Below are positions 34,291 to 42,969 of a stretch of DNA of 64,000 bases, piece after piece (positions within the stretch are counted from its first letter, which is position 1; the number at the start of each line of letters is the position of its first letter). A program made the position numbers and the translations under genes. The notes under the pieces were generated by a model. It was not told the DNA's origin, did no database searches, and saw nothing but the letters and a program-made list of their open reading frames with translations. Origin of the DNA: M55B144 sp964550615 (GTDB taxonomy: Bacteria; Bipolaricaulota; Bipolaricaulia; UBA7950; UBA9294); the NCBI GenBank assembly GCA_964550615.1, contig CAZKAB010000001.1:81382-145381 (forward strand). The letters run 5' to 3'.

Positions 34291-34326
34291 AGCGGGGCCC
34301 GCAAAGCGAGCCCCGCTCCCCTTTTT
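34291..34326 (+). terminator. Intrinsic terminator after the thioesterase gene
   Basis: An 8-bp GC stem, AGCGGGGC (34291-34298) with GCCCCGCT (34310-34317), is followed by CCC and TTTTT on the plus strand. It stands between the plus-strand FAH-hom-thioesterase series and the convergent MoaD-like gene. The rest of 34125-34330 shows nothing else. Confidence 0.7.
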
Positions 34327-34330
34327 ACTA

Positions 34331-34612
34331 CTAGCCCCCTCCGACAGGCGGGAGAACGCTCAGACGATCGCCATCCTGTAGCTCTGTGTGAAAACCCTTC
34401 TTGAATCTGACGTTCGCTCCGTTCTGCAGCACGTTGATGAAGGCACGGATGTCTCCGTCATCCGTGAATATGCGCGGGAGAATCTCGGGAAAGCGTTTCA
34501 CGAGCGCGTGCAGCCCCGCGGCGACATCCGACCCGTCTTCCAATATGAGTGTCACGGGATGCTCCGAAAGCTCTTCCCTAAACGAGAAGGAGATCTCCAC
34601 AGTCACTTTCAT
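34331..34612 (-). CDS. MoaD/ThiS-like ubiquitin-fold protein
   Basis: A 93-residue beta-grasp protein ending LPPVGGG; the C-terminal Gly-Gly is the site adenylated or thiocarboxylated in sulfur-carrier proteins. The preceding LQDGDRLSVLPPV is the usual MoaD strand. In MoaD it donates sulfur to molybdopterin synthase; no moaE, moeB or other cofactor gene is in the window. Its start overlaps the amidohydrolase stop by 4 nt, suggesting coupled synthesis. A role in cofactor supply or in protein-specific sulfur transfer are both open. Confidence 0.85.
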   Translation of the reverse strand: MKVTVEISFSFREELSEHPVTLILEDGSDVAAGLHALVKRFPEILPRIFTDDGDIRAFINVLQNGANVRFKKGFHTELQDGDRLSVLPPVGGG

Positions 34613-35970
34613 CGGCCGTGTATGAGCGAGAGCGAAATCTCGTTGTGGCGAGGGACCAGCCTGTACAACGATTCATCCACGAGTCGGCCGTCGCGGACGC
34701 GGACCACGCCGTTTACCATGCCAGTATCGACTCGATCGGTGCCACAATGGACAATCGCCGCAAGTGGATCTGATAGAGCACCGGCAAACTCAATCCCGGT
34801 CGTGTCGAATGCAATCAAGTCTGCGGCCTTTCCCACTTCGATCGAGCCAATCTCATCATCGCGCCCCAGCACGCGCGCTCCTCCCATGGTCGCAAGATAC
34901 AGCGCATCTCTCGCCGAAAGTGCGCCCGCCCCATACCGTACCCGTTGTAGGAGCATCGTTTGCCTGACTTCACGAACCATGTTCGACGTGTCATTGCTTG
35001 CCGATCCGTCGACCCCGATTCCGATTTTCATCGCCGTGTCTTTCAGCTCGGCCACCGGCGCTATTCCCGACCCTAGGGTCATGTTGGAACTCGGGCAATG
35101 TGCCATTCCGCAGCCTGCGGCGGCAAGCTTGCCTTTGTCGGCGGTACTCAGATGAACGAGATGGGCAAACCACACGTCTTGTCGAAGCCAGCCAAGATCC
35201 TCCATGTAGTCAACGGGCCGTGCTCCGAACTTCTCGACACAGAATTCCTCCTCATCCCGTGTCTCGGCAAGGTGCGTATGGAGAAGGACGTTATGCTCGC
35301 GTGCGAGGTCGAGCGACCGCCGCATCAAATCGGCGGTCACGGAAAACGGAGAACATGGGGCAAGCGCCACCCGCAGCATCGCGAACGGTTTAGCATCGTG
35401 ATATCGCTCGATCGCTCGCTGGCAGTCAGACAGGATCTCGTCCTCGGTCTGAACGACGCTGTCGGGAGGGAGGCCACCGTCTTTGCGTGACAGAGACATC
35501 GATCCTCGACACGGATGAAAACGGATGCCGCTCATAATCCCGCCTTCGACCTCCGCGTCGAAGATCGACGGATAGCCATGCGGGAAGAGATAGAAATGAT
35601 CCGTCGTCGTCGTTGCTCCCGACAAAAGCAGTTCACTGCAGCCAATGGCGGCACTGACCCTTACCGCTTCGGGATCGAGTTGCTCCCACCGCTCATAGAG
35701 AAATACGAGCCAATCGAACAATTCACTATCGGCCGCCCCCGGGACGTTGCGAAACAACGTCTGATACAAGTGGTGGTGAGTGTTCACAAATCCGGGAAGT
35801 AGTACCTTCCCGTGTCCGTCGATCACACGATCCGCGTCGATGTCGGCTGCGTCTTCGAGCACGCGCTTGATCACATTCCCTTCAACGAGAACGCTGCCAC
35901 CGCGGATCTCGCGGCGCTCGTCGTCCATTGTCGCCACCAGATCAAAGTTGCGAAACAGTGTCTTTGACAT
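34609..35970 (-). CDS. Amidohydrolase, 8-oxoguanine deaminase-like
   Basis: A 453-residue metal-dependent amidohydrolase. Metal ligands appear in PGFVNTHHHLYQTL (HxH), LLHTHLAET and VGIGVDGSASND. The stretch HCPSSNMTLGSGIAPV and the VDGSASND loop are the hallmark of 8-oxoguanine deaminases and related atrazine-chlorohydrolase-like deaminases, rather than guanine deaminase. It would convert 8-oxoguanine or a related purine/pterin to the oxo form. It lies 3 nt after the M42 peptidase gene and overlaps the MoaD-like gene. Substrate assignment is by family resemblance. Confidence 0.88.
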   Translation of the reverse strand: MSKTLFRNFDLVATMDDERREIRGGSVLVEGNVIKRVLEDAADIDADRVIDGHGKVLLPGFVNTHHHLYQTLFRNVPGAADSELFDWLVFLYERWEQLDPEAVRVSAAIGCSELLLSGATTTTDHFYLFPHGYPSIFDAEVEGGIMSGIRFHPCRGSMSLSRKDGGLPPDSVVQTEDEILSDCQRAIERYHDAKPFAMLRVALAPCSPFSVTADLMRRSLDLAREHNVLLHTHLAETRDEEEFCVEKFGARPVDYMEDLGWLRQDVWFAHLVHLSTADKGKLAAAGCGMAHCPSSNMTLGSGIAPVAELKDTAMKIGIGVDGSASNDTSNMVREVRQTMLLQRVRYGAGALSARDALYLATMGGARVLGRDDEIGSIEVGKAADLIAFDTTGIEFAGALSDPLAAIVHCGTDRVDTGMVNGVVRVRDGRLVDESLYRLVPRHNEISLSLIHGR

Positions 35971-35973
35971 CGT

Positions 35974-37008
35974 CTAGCCCGTACTAAGATCGGCTTCGCC
36001 TGCGGTCTCTAGGAATGCGGCAAGAAGCGAGATCGCCGATTCAAGGTCATCCTTGTGTGACATCTCAACAATGGAATGAACATAGCGAGATGGAAGTGAA
36101 AGCGTAATTGCTGCTGAGCCCGACTGCGCCCGCTGCATCGCACCAGCGTCGGTACCGCCGCGCGGTAGTACCTCCATCTGGAACGGGATATTCCTTTCCT
36201 TGGCGAGGTTCTTCATCGTTCGCACCAATCCGGAGTGTGAGATCGATGCGCTATCGGCGAGTTTGATCGCCACTCCGTCTCCCAGCTTCGTTATCTGCTG
36301 CGCGCCTGAGACCCCGGGCATATCCACCGCTAGTGTCGTGTCGAGCGCAATTGCAATCTCGGGATTGACGGCAAACCCTGCTACCTGTGCCCCGCGCAGT
36401 CCCACCTCTTCTTGAGTGGTCCCAACGAAGTACAGATCACACATGGTCTTCTTCGCACGCTTGATCGCCTCAATTCCAATGTAAACGCCGGCGCGGTCAT
36501 CGAGCGCCTTTCCGGACACGCATGTCTCTCCAGCAAGAAAATCCTGTCGCATGGTGACCATATCGCCCACTGATACCAGTTCTCGCACGCGCTTTTCGGG
36601 AAGACCGAGATCCACGAACAGGTCTTTCAACTCGGGGAGTTTCTTCCGCTCCTCTTCGGTCATGATGTGGATCGGCTTGCTGCCGATGCAGCCAATCAAC
36701 TCCTGCGTATCGGCATGTACAATCACACGTTGCGCAATCAGAGTCTTGACATCGAAACCTCCCAAAGGATGAATCCGCAGGAAGCCCGTTTCTTTCTCGA
36801 CATAGCTCACGATGAATCCGATCTCATCCATATGCGCGGCAATCATCACCACCGGCCCGTCTCCGTTGCGATGGGCGATCAGATTGCCAAGTGAATCAGT
36901 GTCAATCGTATCCACATGCCCTTCAAGCGCTTTCGTAATGATCTCACGAATTTGCTCTTCATGTCCGGGGATTCCGGCCGCCTCGCTCAGTTGTTTCAGA
37001 AGCTCCAT
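35974..37008 (-). CDS. M42-family metallo-aminopeptidase
   Basis: A 344-residue cytoplasmic peptidase of the M42 (PepA/TET) family. Metal ligands are in IAAHMDEIGFI (His), GKALDDRAGVY (Asp), GTTQEEVGLRGA (Glu-Glu, catalytic base and ligand), LDTTLAVD (Asp) and PSRYVHSIVEM (His). TET enzymes form dodecamers that trim peptides from the proteasome or other proteases. ATG 37008 follows AAGGAGGA. It begins a three-gene minus-strand operon with the amidohydrolase and MoaD-like genes. Confidence 0.94.
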   Translation of the reverse strand: MELLKQLSEAAGIPGHEEQIREIITKALEGHVDTIDTDSLGNLIAHRNGDGPVVMIAAHMDEIGFIVSYVEKETGFLRIHPLGGFDVKTLIAQRVIVHADTQELIGCIGSKPIHIMTEEERKKLPELKDLFVDLGLPEKRVRELVSVGDMVTMRQDFLAGETCVSGKALDDRAGVYIGIEAIKRAKKTMCDLYFVGTTQEEVGLRGAQVAGFAVNPEIAIALDTTLAVDMPGVSGAQQITKLGDGVAIKLADSASISHSGLVRTMKNLAKERNIPFQMEVLPRGGTDAGAMQRAQSGSAAITLSLPSRYVHSIVEMSHKDDLESAISLLAAFLETAGEADLSTG

Positions 37009-37065
37009 AGATCCTCCTTGTGCGTGTCGTCGTCATTGTACAGATTACGCTCTGCGCATCAACGC

Positions 37066-37095
37066 TTGTAAAGGCATCTCTCTCGTGGCTATGAT
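37066..37095 (+). promoter_or_regulatory. Promoter of the rhomboid gene, leaderless arrangement
   Basis: TTGTAA (37066-37071), an 18-bp spacer and TATGAT (37090-37095). ATG 37102 begins only 6 nt after the -10, so transcription should start at or next to the start codon. No Shine-Dalgarno sequence is seen. Confidence 0.65.
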
Positions 37096-37101
37096 CACGC
37101 C

Positions 37102-37896
37102 ATGATCCCACTTCGCGACTATAGACAGAGCAGAACCTTCCCTGTGATTACTGTCGCGTTGATCATTATTAACCTGCTTCTGTTCTCGTATCAACTCACG
37201 CACAGCTCGCGTGAGACGCTGACGCTTGACGTCTCCTCGTGGCACGATTACGGGATGAATTTCGCCGACATGTCGAGGCCGGTTTCCTTTGTACGAATAT
37301 CACCGCGGGACACATTCGTATTCGCATACGGATTCATTCCAGGAGAGTTTCTGTCGGGAAAGGATCTGCCGCCGACGATTGCCCTTCCATTGTTGATAAC
37401 GCTTTTTAGTTCGATGTTTATACATGGTGGCCTTCTGCATCTCCTCGGAAACATGCTTTACCTCTGGATATTCGGCGATAATGTAGAAGACGCAATGGGT
37501 CATGGAAGGTTTCTCGTTTTCTATCTCCTATGCGGACTTATCGCAACAGCAGCGCAGACGGCAATTTCTTCCCACAGCCCTATTCCGCAGATCGGCGCAT
37601 CGGGCGCGATTGCCGGCGTCCTCGCAGCGTACTTCATGCTCTTTCCATACTCTCGCGTCCTTACACTCATCCCCATCTTCTTCTTCGTGCGATTGATAGC
37701 GATCCCCGCCGTCTTCCTTCTCGGCGTTTGGTTCCTGTTTCAAGTCGTAAGCGGCGCGACGACCACCGCCGCCGGCGGTGGAGTGGCGTTCTTTGCCCAC
37801 ATCGGCGGATTCCTCGCAGGCGGATTGCTTGTATTCATCTTTCGCCGGCGCAGCGTGCCGGTCACGTTATGGCAATCGATCCGTCGCCGCTTCTGA
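37102..37896 (+). CDS. Rhomboid-family intramembrane serine protease
   Basis: A 264-residue polytopic membrane protease. The catalytic dyad is Ser168 in GASGAIAG and His233 in AFFAHIGGFLAGG. SSMFIHGGLLHLLGNMLYLWIFG is the loop-1/TM2 signature. Seven or so hydrophobic segments are seen, with a C-terminal basic tail. The periplasmic loop after TM1 is long (~60 residues, RETLTLDVSSWHDYG onward), typical of the bacterial GlpG-distant branch. Function: cleaves transmembrane substrates; target unknown. The likely start is ATG 37102, without a ribosome site. Confidence 0.94.
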   Translation: MIPLRDYRQSRTFPVITVALIIINLLLFSYQLTHSSRETLTLDVSSWHDYGMNFADMSRPVSFVRISPRDTFVFAYGFIPGEFLSGKDLPPTIALPLLITLFSSMFIHGGLLHLLGNMLYLWIFGDNVEDAMGHGRFLVFYLLCGLIATAAQTAISSHSPIPQIGASGAIAGVLAAYFMLFPYSRVLTLIPIFFFVRLIAIPAVFLLGVWFLFQVVSGATTTAAGGGVAFFAHIGGFLAGGLLVFIFRRRSVPVTLWQSIRRRF

Positions 37897-37971
37897 TGTG
37901 CTGACGAGTTCACACTTCAAGATCGTCGCCACAAGAGCTAGCGCTCTTCCCACAAGCAAGATGTCGCAACC

Positions 37972-38000
37972 TTCACATCAGGCATGAAACCTGGTATGAT
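37972..38000 (+). promoter_or_regulatory. Promoter of the NosD-like gene
   Basis: TTCACA (37972-37977), 17 bp, TATGAT (37995-38000). The start at ~38007 leaves a leader with GGGGTGATGAGGA before ATG 38039. The -35 is imperfect. Confidence 0.5.
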
Positions 38001-38038
38001 GGTTTACCGCATCCAGATCGATAAAGGGGTGATGAGGA

Positions 38039-38851
38039 ATGCGAAGAGGTGCACTCCTAGGTGTCACCGTTGTATTTGTACTTCTTGTTGGCAGTGTGGC
38101 GCTGGCGTCCGACGGCACGTTGGTCGATCACCATCCGATCGTCATCGGGAGTAATTACGAGTTCACATCCGACAATGGCGTTGTATCAGGATCGGGGACA
38201 AGCGATGATCCATACATCATTGAGGGATGGAAGATCGACGCCGGATATCACAAGTACGGAATCAGCATCCATCGCACTGATAGATACGTCGTCATTCGCA
38301 ATGTTCAGGTGAGCGGCGCGTCACAGTCCGCTATCCTGTTGAGCTATGTAGAGAACGCAACGATTGCCTACTGCACACTCTCGGGAAATTGGATTGGGGT
38401 CACGCTCAACTTCGCATCAGCGAATATGATCCGGGAATGCAAGATTGCAAATAATACCGACGGCGTCCATCTCTACTTCGCACACGACAATCAGATATTC
38501 CAGAACGTCGTCTCCAAGAACGACACCGGAATCTGGTTCGACGCCTCTAATACTAATGAGATAATCAGAAACGAGATATCGTCGAACCACATGGGGGTCT
38601 ATCTCGATCTGGGCGCGCAAGGGAACCTCGTCTACCACAACGCCTTCATCGACAACTACCACAACGCCCACAGTGTTGATGTCAACCAATGGGACAAGGA
38701 CGGCGAAGGCAACTACTGGTCGGATTGGAAGGCAATAGATGCAGATGGAAATGGTATCTGGGACTCTCCATATGTGATCCGCAGCCAGGGGGATCAAGAC
38801 AACTTCCCGCTTGTGACCCCTCCGAATCTTCAGACATCCAGAAGCAAATAG
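38039..38851 (+). CDS. NosD-like secreted right-handed beta-helix protein
   Basis: A 270-residue exported protein. Residues 1-23 form a signal peptide (GVTVVFVLLVGSVALAS). A parallel beta-helix follows, with the repeated pattern x-x-N-x-x-x-x-N (for example IRECKIANNTDGVHLYFA, NQIFQNVVSKNDTGIWFDAS, NEIIRNEISSNHMGVYLDL). It closes with NQWDKDGEGNYWSDW, then DADGNGIWDSPYVI, the NosD-type C-terminal motif. These proteins are widespread in archaea and bind copper or carbohydrate in some cases; no nos genes are nearby. ATG 38039 has AGGA at close spacing. Confidence 0.88.
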   Translation: MRRGALLGVTVVFVLLVGSVALASDGTLVDHHPIVIGSNYEFTSDNGVVSGSGTSDDPYIIEGWKIDAGYHKYGISIHRTDRYVVIRNVQVSGASQSAILLSYVENATIAYCTLSGNWIGVTLNFASANMIRECKIANNTDGVHLYFAHDNQIFQNVVSKNDTGIWFDASNTNEIIRNEISSNHMGVYLDLGAQGNLVYHNAFIDNYHNAHSVDVNQWDKDGEGNYWSDWKAIDADGNGIWDSPYVIRSQGDQDNFPLVTPPNLQTSRSK

Positions 38852-38965
38852 TCGGAACGAAATGGCCGCGATCGTCAACCGCTTTCGCGGTCGGTTCTAT
38901 CGTTTGTCAGTACTTGACTGCCCGCGGCACACATACCGCTTATCTGTCTTCTTTGTGGAGGGCCA

Positions 38966-39991
38966 ATGTGTCCTGAGAAATTCTCTCACTACCTACAAGG
39001 CGAGATCCCTTATCCCTTGACGCATGTGCTCGTTCAGGACATACACACCGGTCAACGGATCAGCCAGTGCTTCCTGGTTAGGCAGAAGACCCAGCGAGCC
39101 ACACGTGCAGGTGATCCATATCTGGAGATCGTCCTTGCCGATAGATCTGGGATGATCCCTGCACGCGCCTGGGCCGATGCGACACAGCGGTTCATGACGC
39201 AGTTTGATGAGGGAGATTTCGTCTTCGTCGAAGGCCGGGTGGAAACCTACCGCAACGCGTTGCAAATCATTGTTGAGACGATCAGGCGATTGGAGACGTA
39301 CGAGAAAGAAACGGGAAAGGTAGCAGGGTTCGACCCCGGGCTTCTTGTCCCGACAAGCGAACGCGACCCCGAGGAGATGTGGACCCAACTGCAGACTCTC
39401 ATAGGGACCATTACTCCCGAGCAGCTCCGGCAGTTGGTGGCGGACGTTGTAAACGAGAACGCCGAAGCGTTCCGCACATTCCCAGCCGCAGTTCAGTACC
39501 ATCATGCCTACTTGAGCGGATTGCTTGAGCACACGCTGGAGGTTACCGTCGGCGTGCATCGCCACGCCGAGGATTCAATCCTCGATCAGGGGATGGCCAC
39601 TGCAGGGGCGATCCTGCATGATATAGGCAAAATAATAGAGCTTGAGAACCCAATCGCGCCCCGCTACAGCAGCGACGGTCAACTAAGTGGTCACCTCGTC
39701 ATCGGGCGGGATATGGTTCGCGATGCAGCGAGAAAGATCGAGTGGAGTGATCCCCGCATTCCGGTGCTTCTGGAGCACATCATCATCTCACACCACGGAG
39801 CACTGGAATTCGGCGCCGCCGTTCTTCCCAAGACCGCCGAGGCAATCGCCATCTACTACTTCGACAACCTGTCAGCTCAGCTGAACATGGTCAAGATGCA
39901 CATCACTCAGGACAACGAGCAAGGCGATTTCACCGATTGGCACGGCCTGCTGAAGCGGAAGTTTTTTAAGGGAATCGATCCGCAGGACTGA
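38966..39991 (+). CDS. YhaM-like 3'-5' exoribonuclease, OB-fold plus HD domain
   Basis: A 341-residue protein. Residues ~22-110 form an OB fold (DPYLEIVLADRSGMIPARAW, DFVFVEGRVETY). An HD domain follows: HHAYLSGLLEHTLEV, then GAILHDIGKIIELE (HD pair) and EHIIISHHGALEFG. YhaM-type proteins degrade RNA and single-stranded DNA from the 3' end. The start is likely ATG 38966, but no good ribosome site is visible in front of it. It converges with the PhoU-like gene. Domain order and length match the family. Confidence 0.9.
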   Translation: MCPEKFSHYLQGEIPYPLTHVLVQDIHTGQRISQCFLVRQKTQRATRAGDPYLEIVLADRSGMIPARAWADATQRFMTQFDEGDFVFVEGRVETYRNALQIIVETIRRLETYEKETGKVAGFDPGLLVPTSERDPEEMWTQLQTLIGTITPEQLRQLVADVVNENAEAFRTFPAAVQYHHAYLSGLLEHTLEVTVGVHRHAEDSILDQGMATAGAILHDIGKIIELENPIAPRYSSDGQLSGHLVIGRDMVRDAARKIEWSDPRIPVLLEHIIISHHGALEFGAAVLPKTAEAIAIYYFDNLSAQLNMVKMHITQDNEQGDFTDWHGLLKRKFFKGIDPQD

Positions 39992-40023
39992 CGGCTAGCT
40001 CCTTTTTCGATCGCGTCATCCGT

Positions 40024-41004
40024 TTACAGATGAGGAACCCCCATATTCAGCGCCGCCTCGGCGATATTGAACGCATAATCGCGGATGCGAAGCAAGCTAT
40101 CAAAAATGGTCGCAAGCCCCGGTGCGTTTTTCCCGCCCTTTGCCACCCGCACCTGTTCCTCCCATTTGGGAGTACGGTCACGTTCGGTGAGTGCATTGTT
40201 GGCCTCGGTGAGGTCAGAGTTCAGGAATGCCTCGACGCTGCGCGAGGCGATCGCCTCGGCATCCGCGGCAAGCGTGGTTATGTTCGTGATCGTTTCGTCG
40301 GAAAGCTGGCCGCTGATGCCGGCGACAGCCCGCGAAATCTTGACAGAATGGTCCCCGATCCGTTCGAGGATCTTCGCAGCACCGTGATATTCATGGAACA
40401 GGATACGGCTCATGCCGATCTCTTTCTCCAAGAGCAAGTCACGCAGCAGCAGTCCCAACTCGCGTGACATGACACGAGTAAGTCGATCAGCTTCGGTATC
40501 ACGCTCGATAACGTCATTCGCCAGATCGATATCCAGAGAGACAAACGCGCTCACCGCATCACGCAACATCGCCTGCGTGATAGCGAATATTCTTCGCAAG
40601 GTCGCCTCCGCCGCGAAATCGCGCATGCTTACGAGACAATGCAGTACGATGCGATCCTGCGCTTCGTCCATGATCTCCAATCCAACAAGCGACTGCGCCA
40701 CCTGTCGCACCGCTCGCCGCTGTCCGGGAGAGATACGCGCACCATCGACCTCAATCACATCAAATCCAGTGATATAGCAAGATATAATCGCCCGTTCTAT
40801 CCATACGGCGTCCTTGCCTTCCAGAGATAGCGAGACGCGATTCTCACTCTTCAGGTCGTGCGGAACTAGGAGAAGGCTGCCGGTTGTGTTCTCGACCACC
40901 GTGACTTCCGATCCCTGATGAATCCCGACTCCCGTTGCCCATTCTTTTGGGAGGGTGACGAAGAATGTTCCTCCGCCGGTTATTTGCACCTTGCGTCTGT
41001 CCAT
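40024..41004 (-). CDS. AbrB-domain plus PhoU-domain regulator
   Basis: A 326-residue protein. The first ~45 residues form a SpoVT/AbrB swapped-hairpin DNA-binding fold (VQITGGGTFFVTLPKEWATGVGIHQGSEVTVVENTTGSLLLVP). PhoU-type helical repeats follow, with E-x-x-x-D patterns (VIERDTEADRLTRVMSRELG, HEYHGAAKILERIGDHSVKIS). This AbrB-PhoU architecture is typical of archaea and rare in bacteria. PhoU proteins restrain phosphate uptake; here the DNA-binding head suggests direct control of transcription (inference). No phosphate transporter is in the window. ATG 41004 has GGAGGAGA. The in-frame TTG/ATG codons upstream are rejected. Confidence 0.88.
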   Translation of the reverse strand: MDRRKVQITGGGTFFVTLPKEWATGVGIHQGSEVTVVENTTGSLLLVPHDLKSENRVSLSLEGKDAVWIERAIISCYITGFDVIEVDGARISPGQRRAVRQVAQSLVGLEIMDEAQDRIVLHCLVSMRDFAAEATLRRIFAITQAMLRDAVSAFVSLDIDLANDVIERDTEADRLTRVMSRELGLLLRDLLLEKEIGMSRILFHEYHGAAKILERIGDHSVKISRAVAGISGQLSDETITNITTLAADAEAIASRSVEAFLNSDLTEANNALTERDRTPKWEEQVRVAKGGKNAPGLATIFDSLLRIRDYAFNIAEAALNMGVPHL

Positions 41005-41019
41005 TTCTCCTCCGGTCTG

Positions 41020-41048
41020 AGTATAGATAACCTGAGATGTATATACAA
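41020..41048 (-). promoter_or_regulatory. Promoter of the AbrB-PhoU gene
   Basis: Minus strand: TTGTAT (41048-41043), 17 bp, TATACT (41025-41020), with a leader of less than 15 nt that contains the GGAGGAGA ribosome site. It is back-to-back with the aspS promoter. Confidence 0.6.
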
Positions 41049-41065
41049 ACCTACGGGCAATGCCT

Positions 41066-41093
41066 TTGCTCCCGGCGAAAGAGTCCATATAAT
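41066..41093 (+). promoter_or_regulatory. Promoter of aspS
   Basis: TTGCTC (41066-41071), a 16-bp spacer and a perfect TATAAT (41088-41093). The ~28-nt leader carries GAAGGAG before ATG 41128. The two promoters (this and 41020-41048) are only ~20 bp apart at their -35 ends. Confidence 0.6.
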
Positions 41094-41127
41094 CTCCCTC
41101 ATACTCGACCTAGCGAAGGAGCGTTTC

Positions 41128-42870
41128 ATGAACAGAAGTGATTACTGCGCGCATCTGTCAGCAAAAGACATCGACCGACGAGTGACCCTATGTGGCTGGG
41201 TGAAGCGCCGCCGCGATTTGGGTAGCCTCACGTTCGTTGATCTGCGCGATAGCTCGGGCGTGATCCAGCTCCTGTTTCCCGGTGACGATCCACAGCTTGC
41301 CGCCGGGCATACGCTCAACCGCGAGGATGTCATCGCCGCTACGGGAACAGTCTACGCCCGCAGTGAAGGGAACGTGAATCCAGAGATGGCAACCGGCGAG
41401 ATCGAAGTGCGGATAGACGAGGTGGAGATTCTCAACCGCTCTCACACGCCGCCCTTTCTCGTTGAAGGTAACGGCTCCGACACGACCGAAGAGACACGAC
41501 TTCGTTATCGCTACGTCGACCTGCGCCGAGAACGGATGCAGCGCAATCTGACGCTGCGGCACCGGGTGTTTCACAGCGTAAGAAACTACTTCTCCGACCA
41601 CAGCTTTCTGGAGATCGAAACTCCCGTTCTTACCAAGTCCACACCGGAAGGCGCGCGCGACTTCCTCGTCCCCAGCCGCTTCTTCCCTGGATCGTTCTTC
41701 GCCTTGCCGCAGTCGCCGCAGCTGTTCAAGCAGCTGTTCATGATCGGAGGAATAGATCGCTACTTCCAGCTTGTCAAGTGTTTCCGAGACGAAGACCTAC
41801 GCGCCGACCGCCAACCCGAGTTCACCCAGCTCGACCTCGAAGTCTCGTTTCCGCACGGCAAAGACGAAATCTTCACGCTTCTTGAGGGAACGTTGCGCGA
41901 GGTCTTCCGCAAAACGCTGTCGATCGACCTGCCGATTCCGTTTCCCCGTCTGACGCACGCGCAGGCGCTTGCTCGCTACGGTTCGGACAAGCCGGACCTC
42001 AGATTCGGCATGGAAATCCACGACATATCCGCCACTGCGAGAGACAGCGGGTTCAACGTCTTTGCCGACGCTGTTTCCAACGGAGGCAAGGTGGCTGGAA
42101 TCGTCGCCAAGGGGTGCGCTGACTACTCGCGCTCGCAGATCGATGGACTCCAAGAGATCGCCGTGCGCGCTGGAGCTAAGGGGCTTTCCTTCATCAAGGT
42201 GAAGGAGAACATCTCGTCACCACTCGCGAAATTCATCCCAGATGAGATCATGAGGCGGATAACGAGGGAACTCGGAGCAGAGGCCGGCGACCTCGTTCTC
42301 ATACTCGCGGGAGAAGGAATCGAGAAGGCGTTGGGTGAATTGCGGCTGACAATTGCAGGGCAGAATGAGCTTGCGAAAGACGGATGGAACTTCCTGTGGG
42401 TGACCGACTTTCCCCTGTTCGGACTCGACGAACACGGACGACTTGCGAGTGAGCATCACCCGTTCACATCGCCGCGGGACGAAGACCTGGCGAAGATCGA
42501 GGAGTCCCCGCTGGCTGTATTGTCGAACGCCTACGATCTGGTCCTAAACGGCGTCGAGATGGGGAGTGGAAGCATAAGGATCCACTCGCGCGCACTGCAA
42601 GAGAGGATCTTCAATCTCCTCGGGATTTCGGCACACGAGGCCGAGGACCGGTTCGGCTTCTTCCTGCGAGCTCTCGAGTACGGAGCTCCGCCGCACGGAG
42701 GGTTTGCGCTTGGTCTGGACCGCCTAGTGATGCTGATCGCCGGAGAGGACTCGTTGCGGGACGTCATTGCCTTCCCAAAAACGACGACTGGGACGTGCCT
42801 GTTGACCGATGCACCGATGCCCGTCGATGCGGCGCAACTAGAGGATCTAGGCTTGGCGCGCACGGATTGA
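41128..42870 (+). CDS. aspS: Aspartyl-tRNA synthetase
   Basis: A 580-residue class IIb synthetase of bacterial type. The OB-fold anticodon domain begins CGWVKRRRDLGSLTFVDLRDSSGVIQLLF; motif 2 is FRDEDLRADRQPEFTQLDLEVSF; motif 3 is GFALGLDRLVMLIAG ending LRDVIAFPKT; the bacterial GAD insert lies between. ATG 41128 follows GAAGGAG; the long in-frame upstream extension is unsupported. Length is near normal for discriminating bacterial AspRS, so an archaeal-type enzyme is unlikely. The gene is followed by DUF4129 85 nt later. Confidence 0.97.
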   Translation: MNRSDYCAHLSAKDIDRRVTLCGWVKRRRDLGSLTFVDLRDSSGVIQLLFPGDDPQLAAGHTLNREDVIAATGTVYARSEGNVNPEMATGEIEVRIDEVEILNRSHTPPFLVEGNGSDTTEETRLRYRYVDLRRERMQRNLTLRHRVFHSVRNYFSDHSFLEIETPVLTKSTPEGARDFLVPSRFFPGSFFALPQSPQLFKQLFMIGGIDRYFQLVKCFRDEDLRADRQPEFTQLDLEVSFPHGKDEIFTLLEGTLREVFRKTLSIDLPIPFPRLTHAQALARYGSDKPDLRFGMEIHDISATARDSGFNVFADAVSNGGKVAGIVAKGCADYSRSQIDGLQEIAVRAGAKGLSFIKVKENISSPLAKFIPDEIMRRITRELGAEAGDLVLILAGEGIEKALGELRLTIAGQNELAKDGWNFLWVTDFPLFGLDEHGRLASEHHPFTSPRDEDLAKIEESPLAVLSNAYDLVLNGVEMGSGSIRIHSRALQERIFNLLGISAHEAEDRFGFFLRALEYGAPPHGGFALGLDRLVMLIAGEDSLRDVIAFPKTTTGTCLLTDAPMPVDAAQLEDLGLARTD

Positions 42871-42969
42871 TCGCGTGCCTTTCATCTCCGCCTGTCGTGT
42901 CCGGCGGCTTCGCTGCTTGCAGCATATGATCCGCAGATGCAGCACTGAGCGTACTTGGAGACAAGCAGA

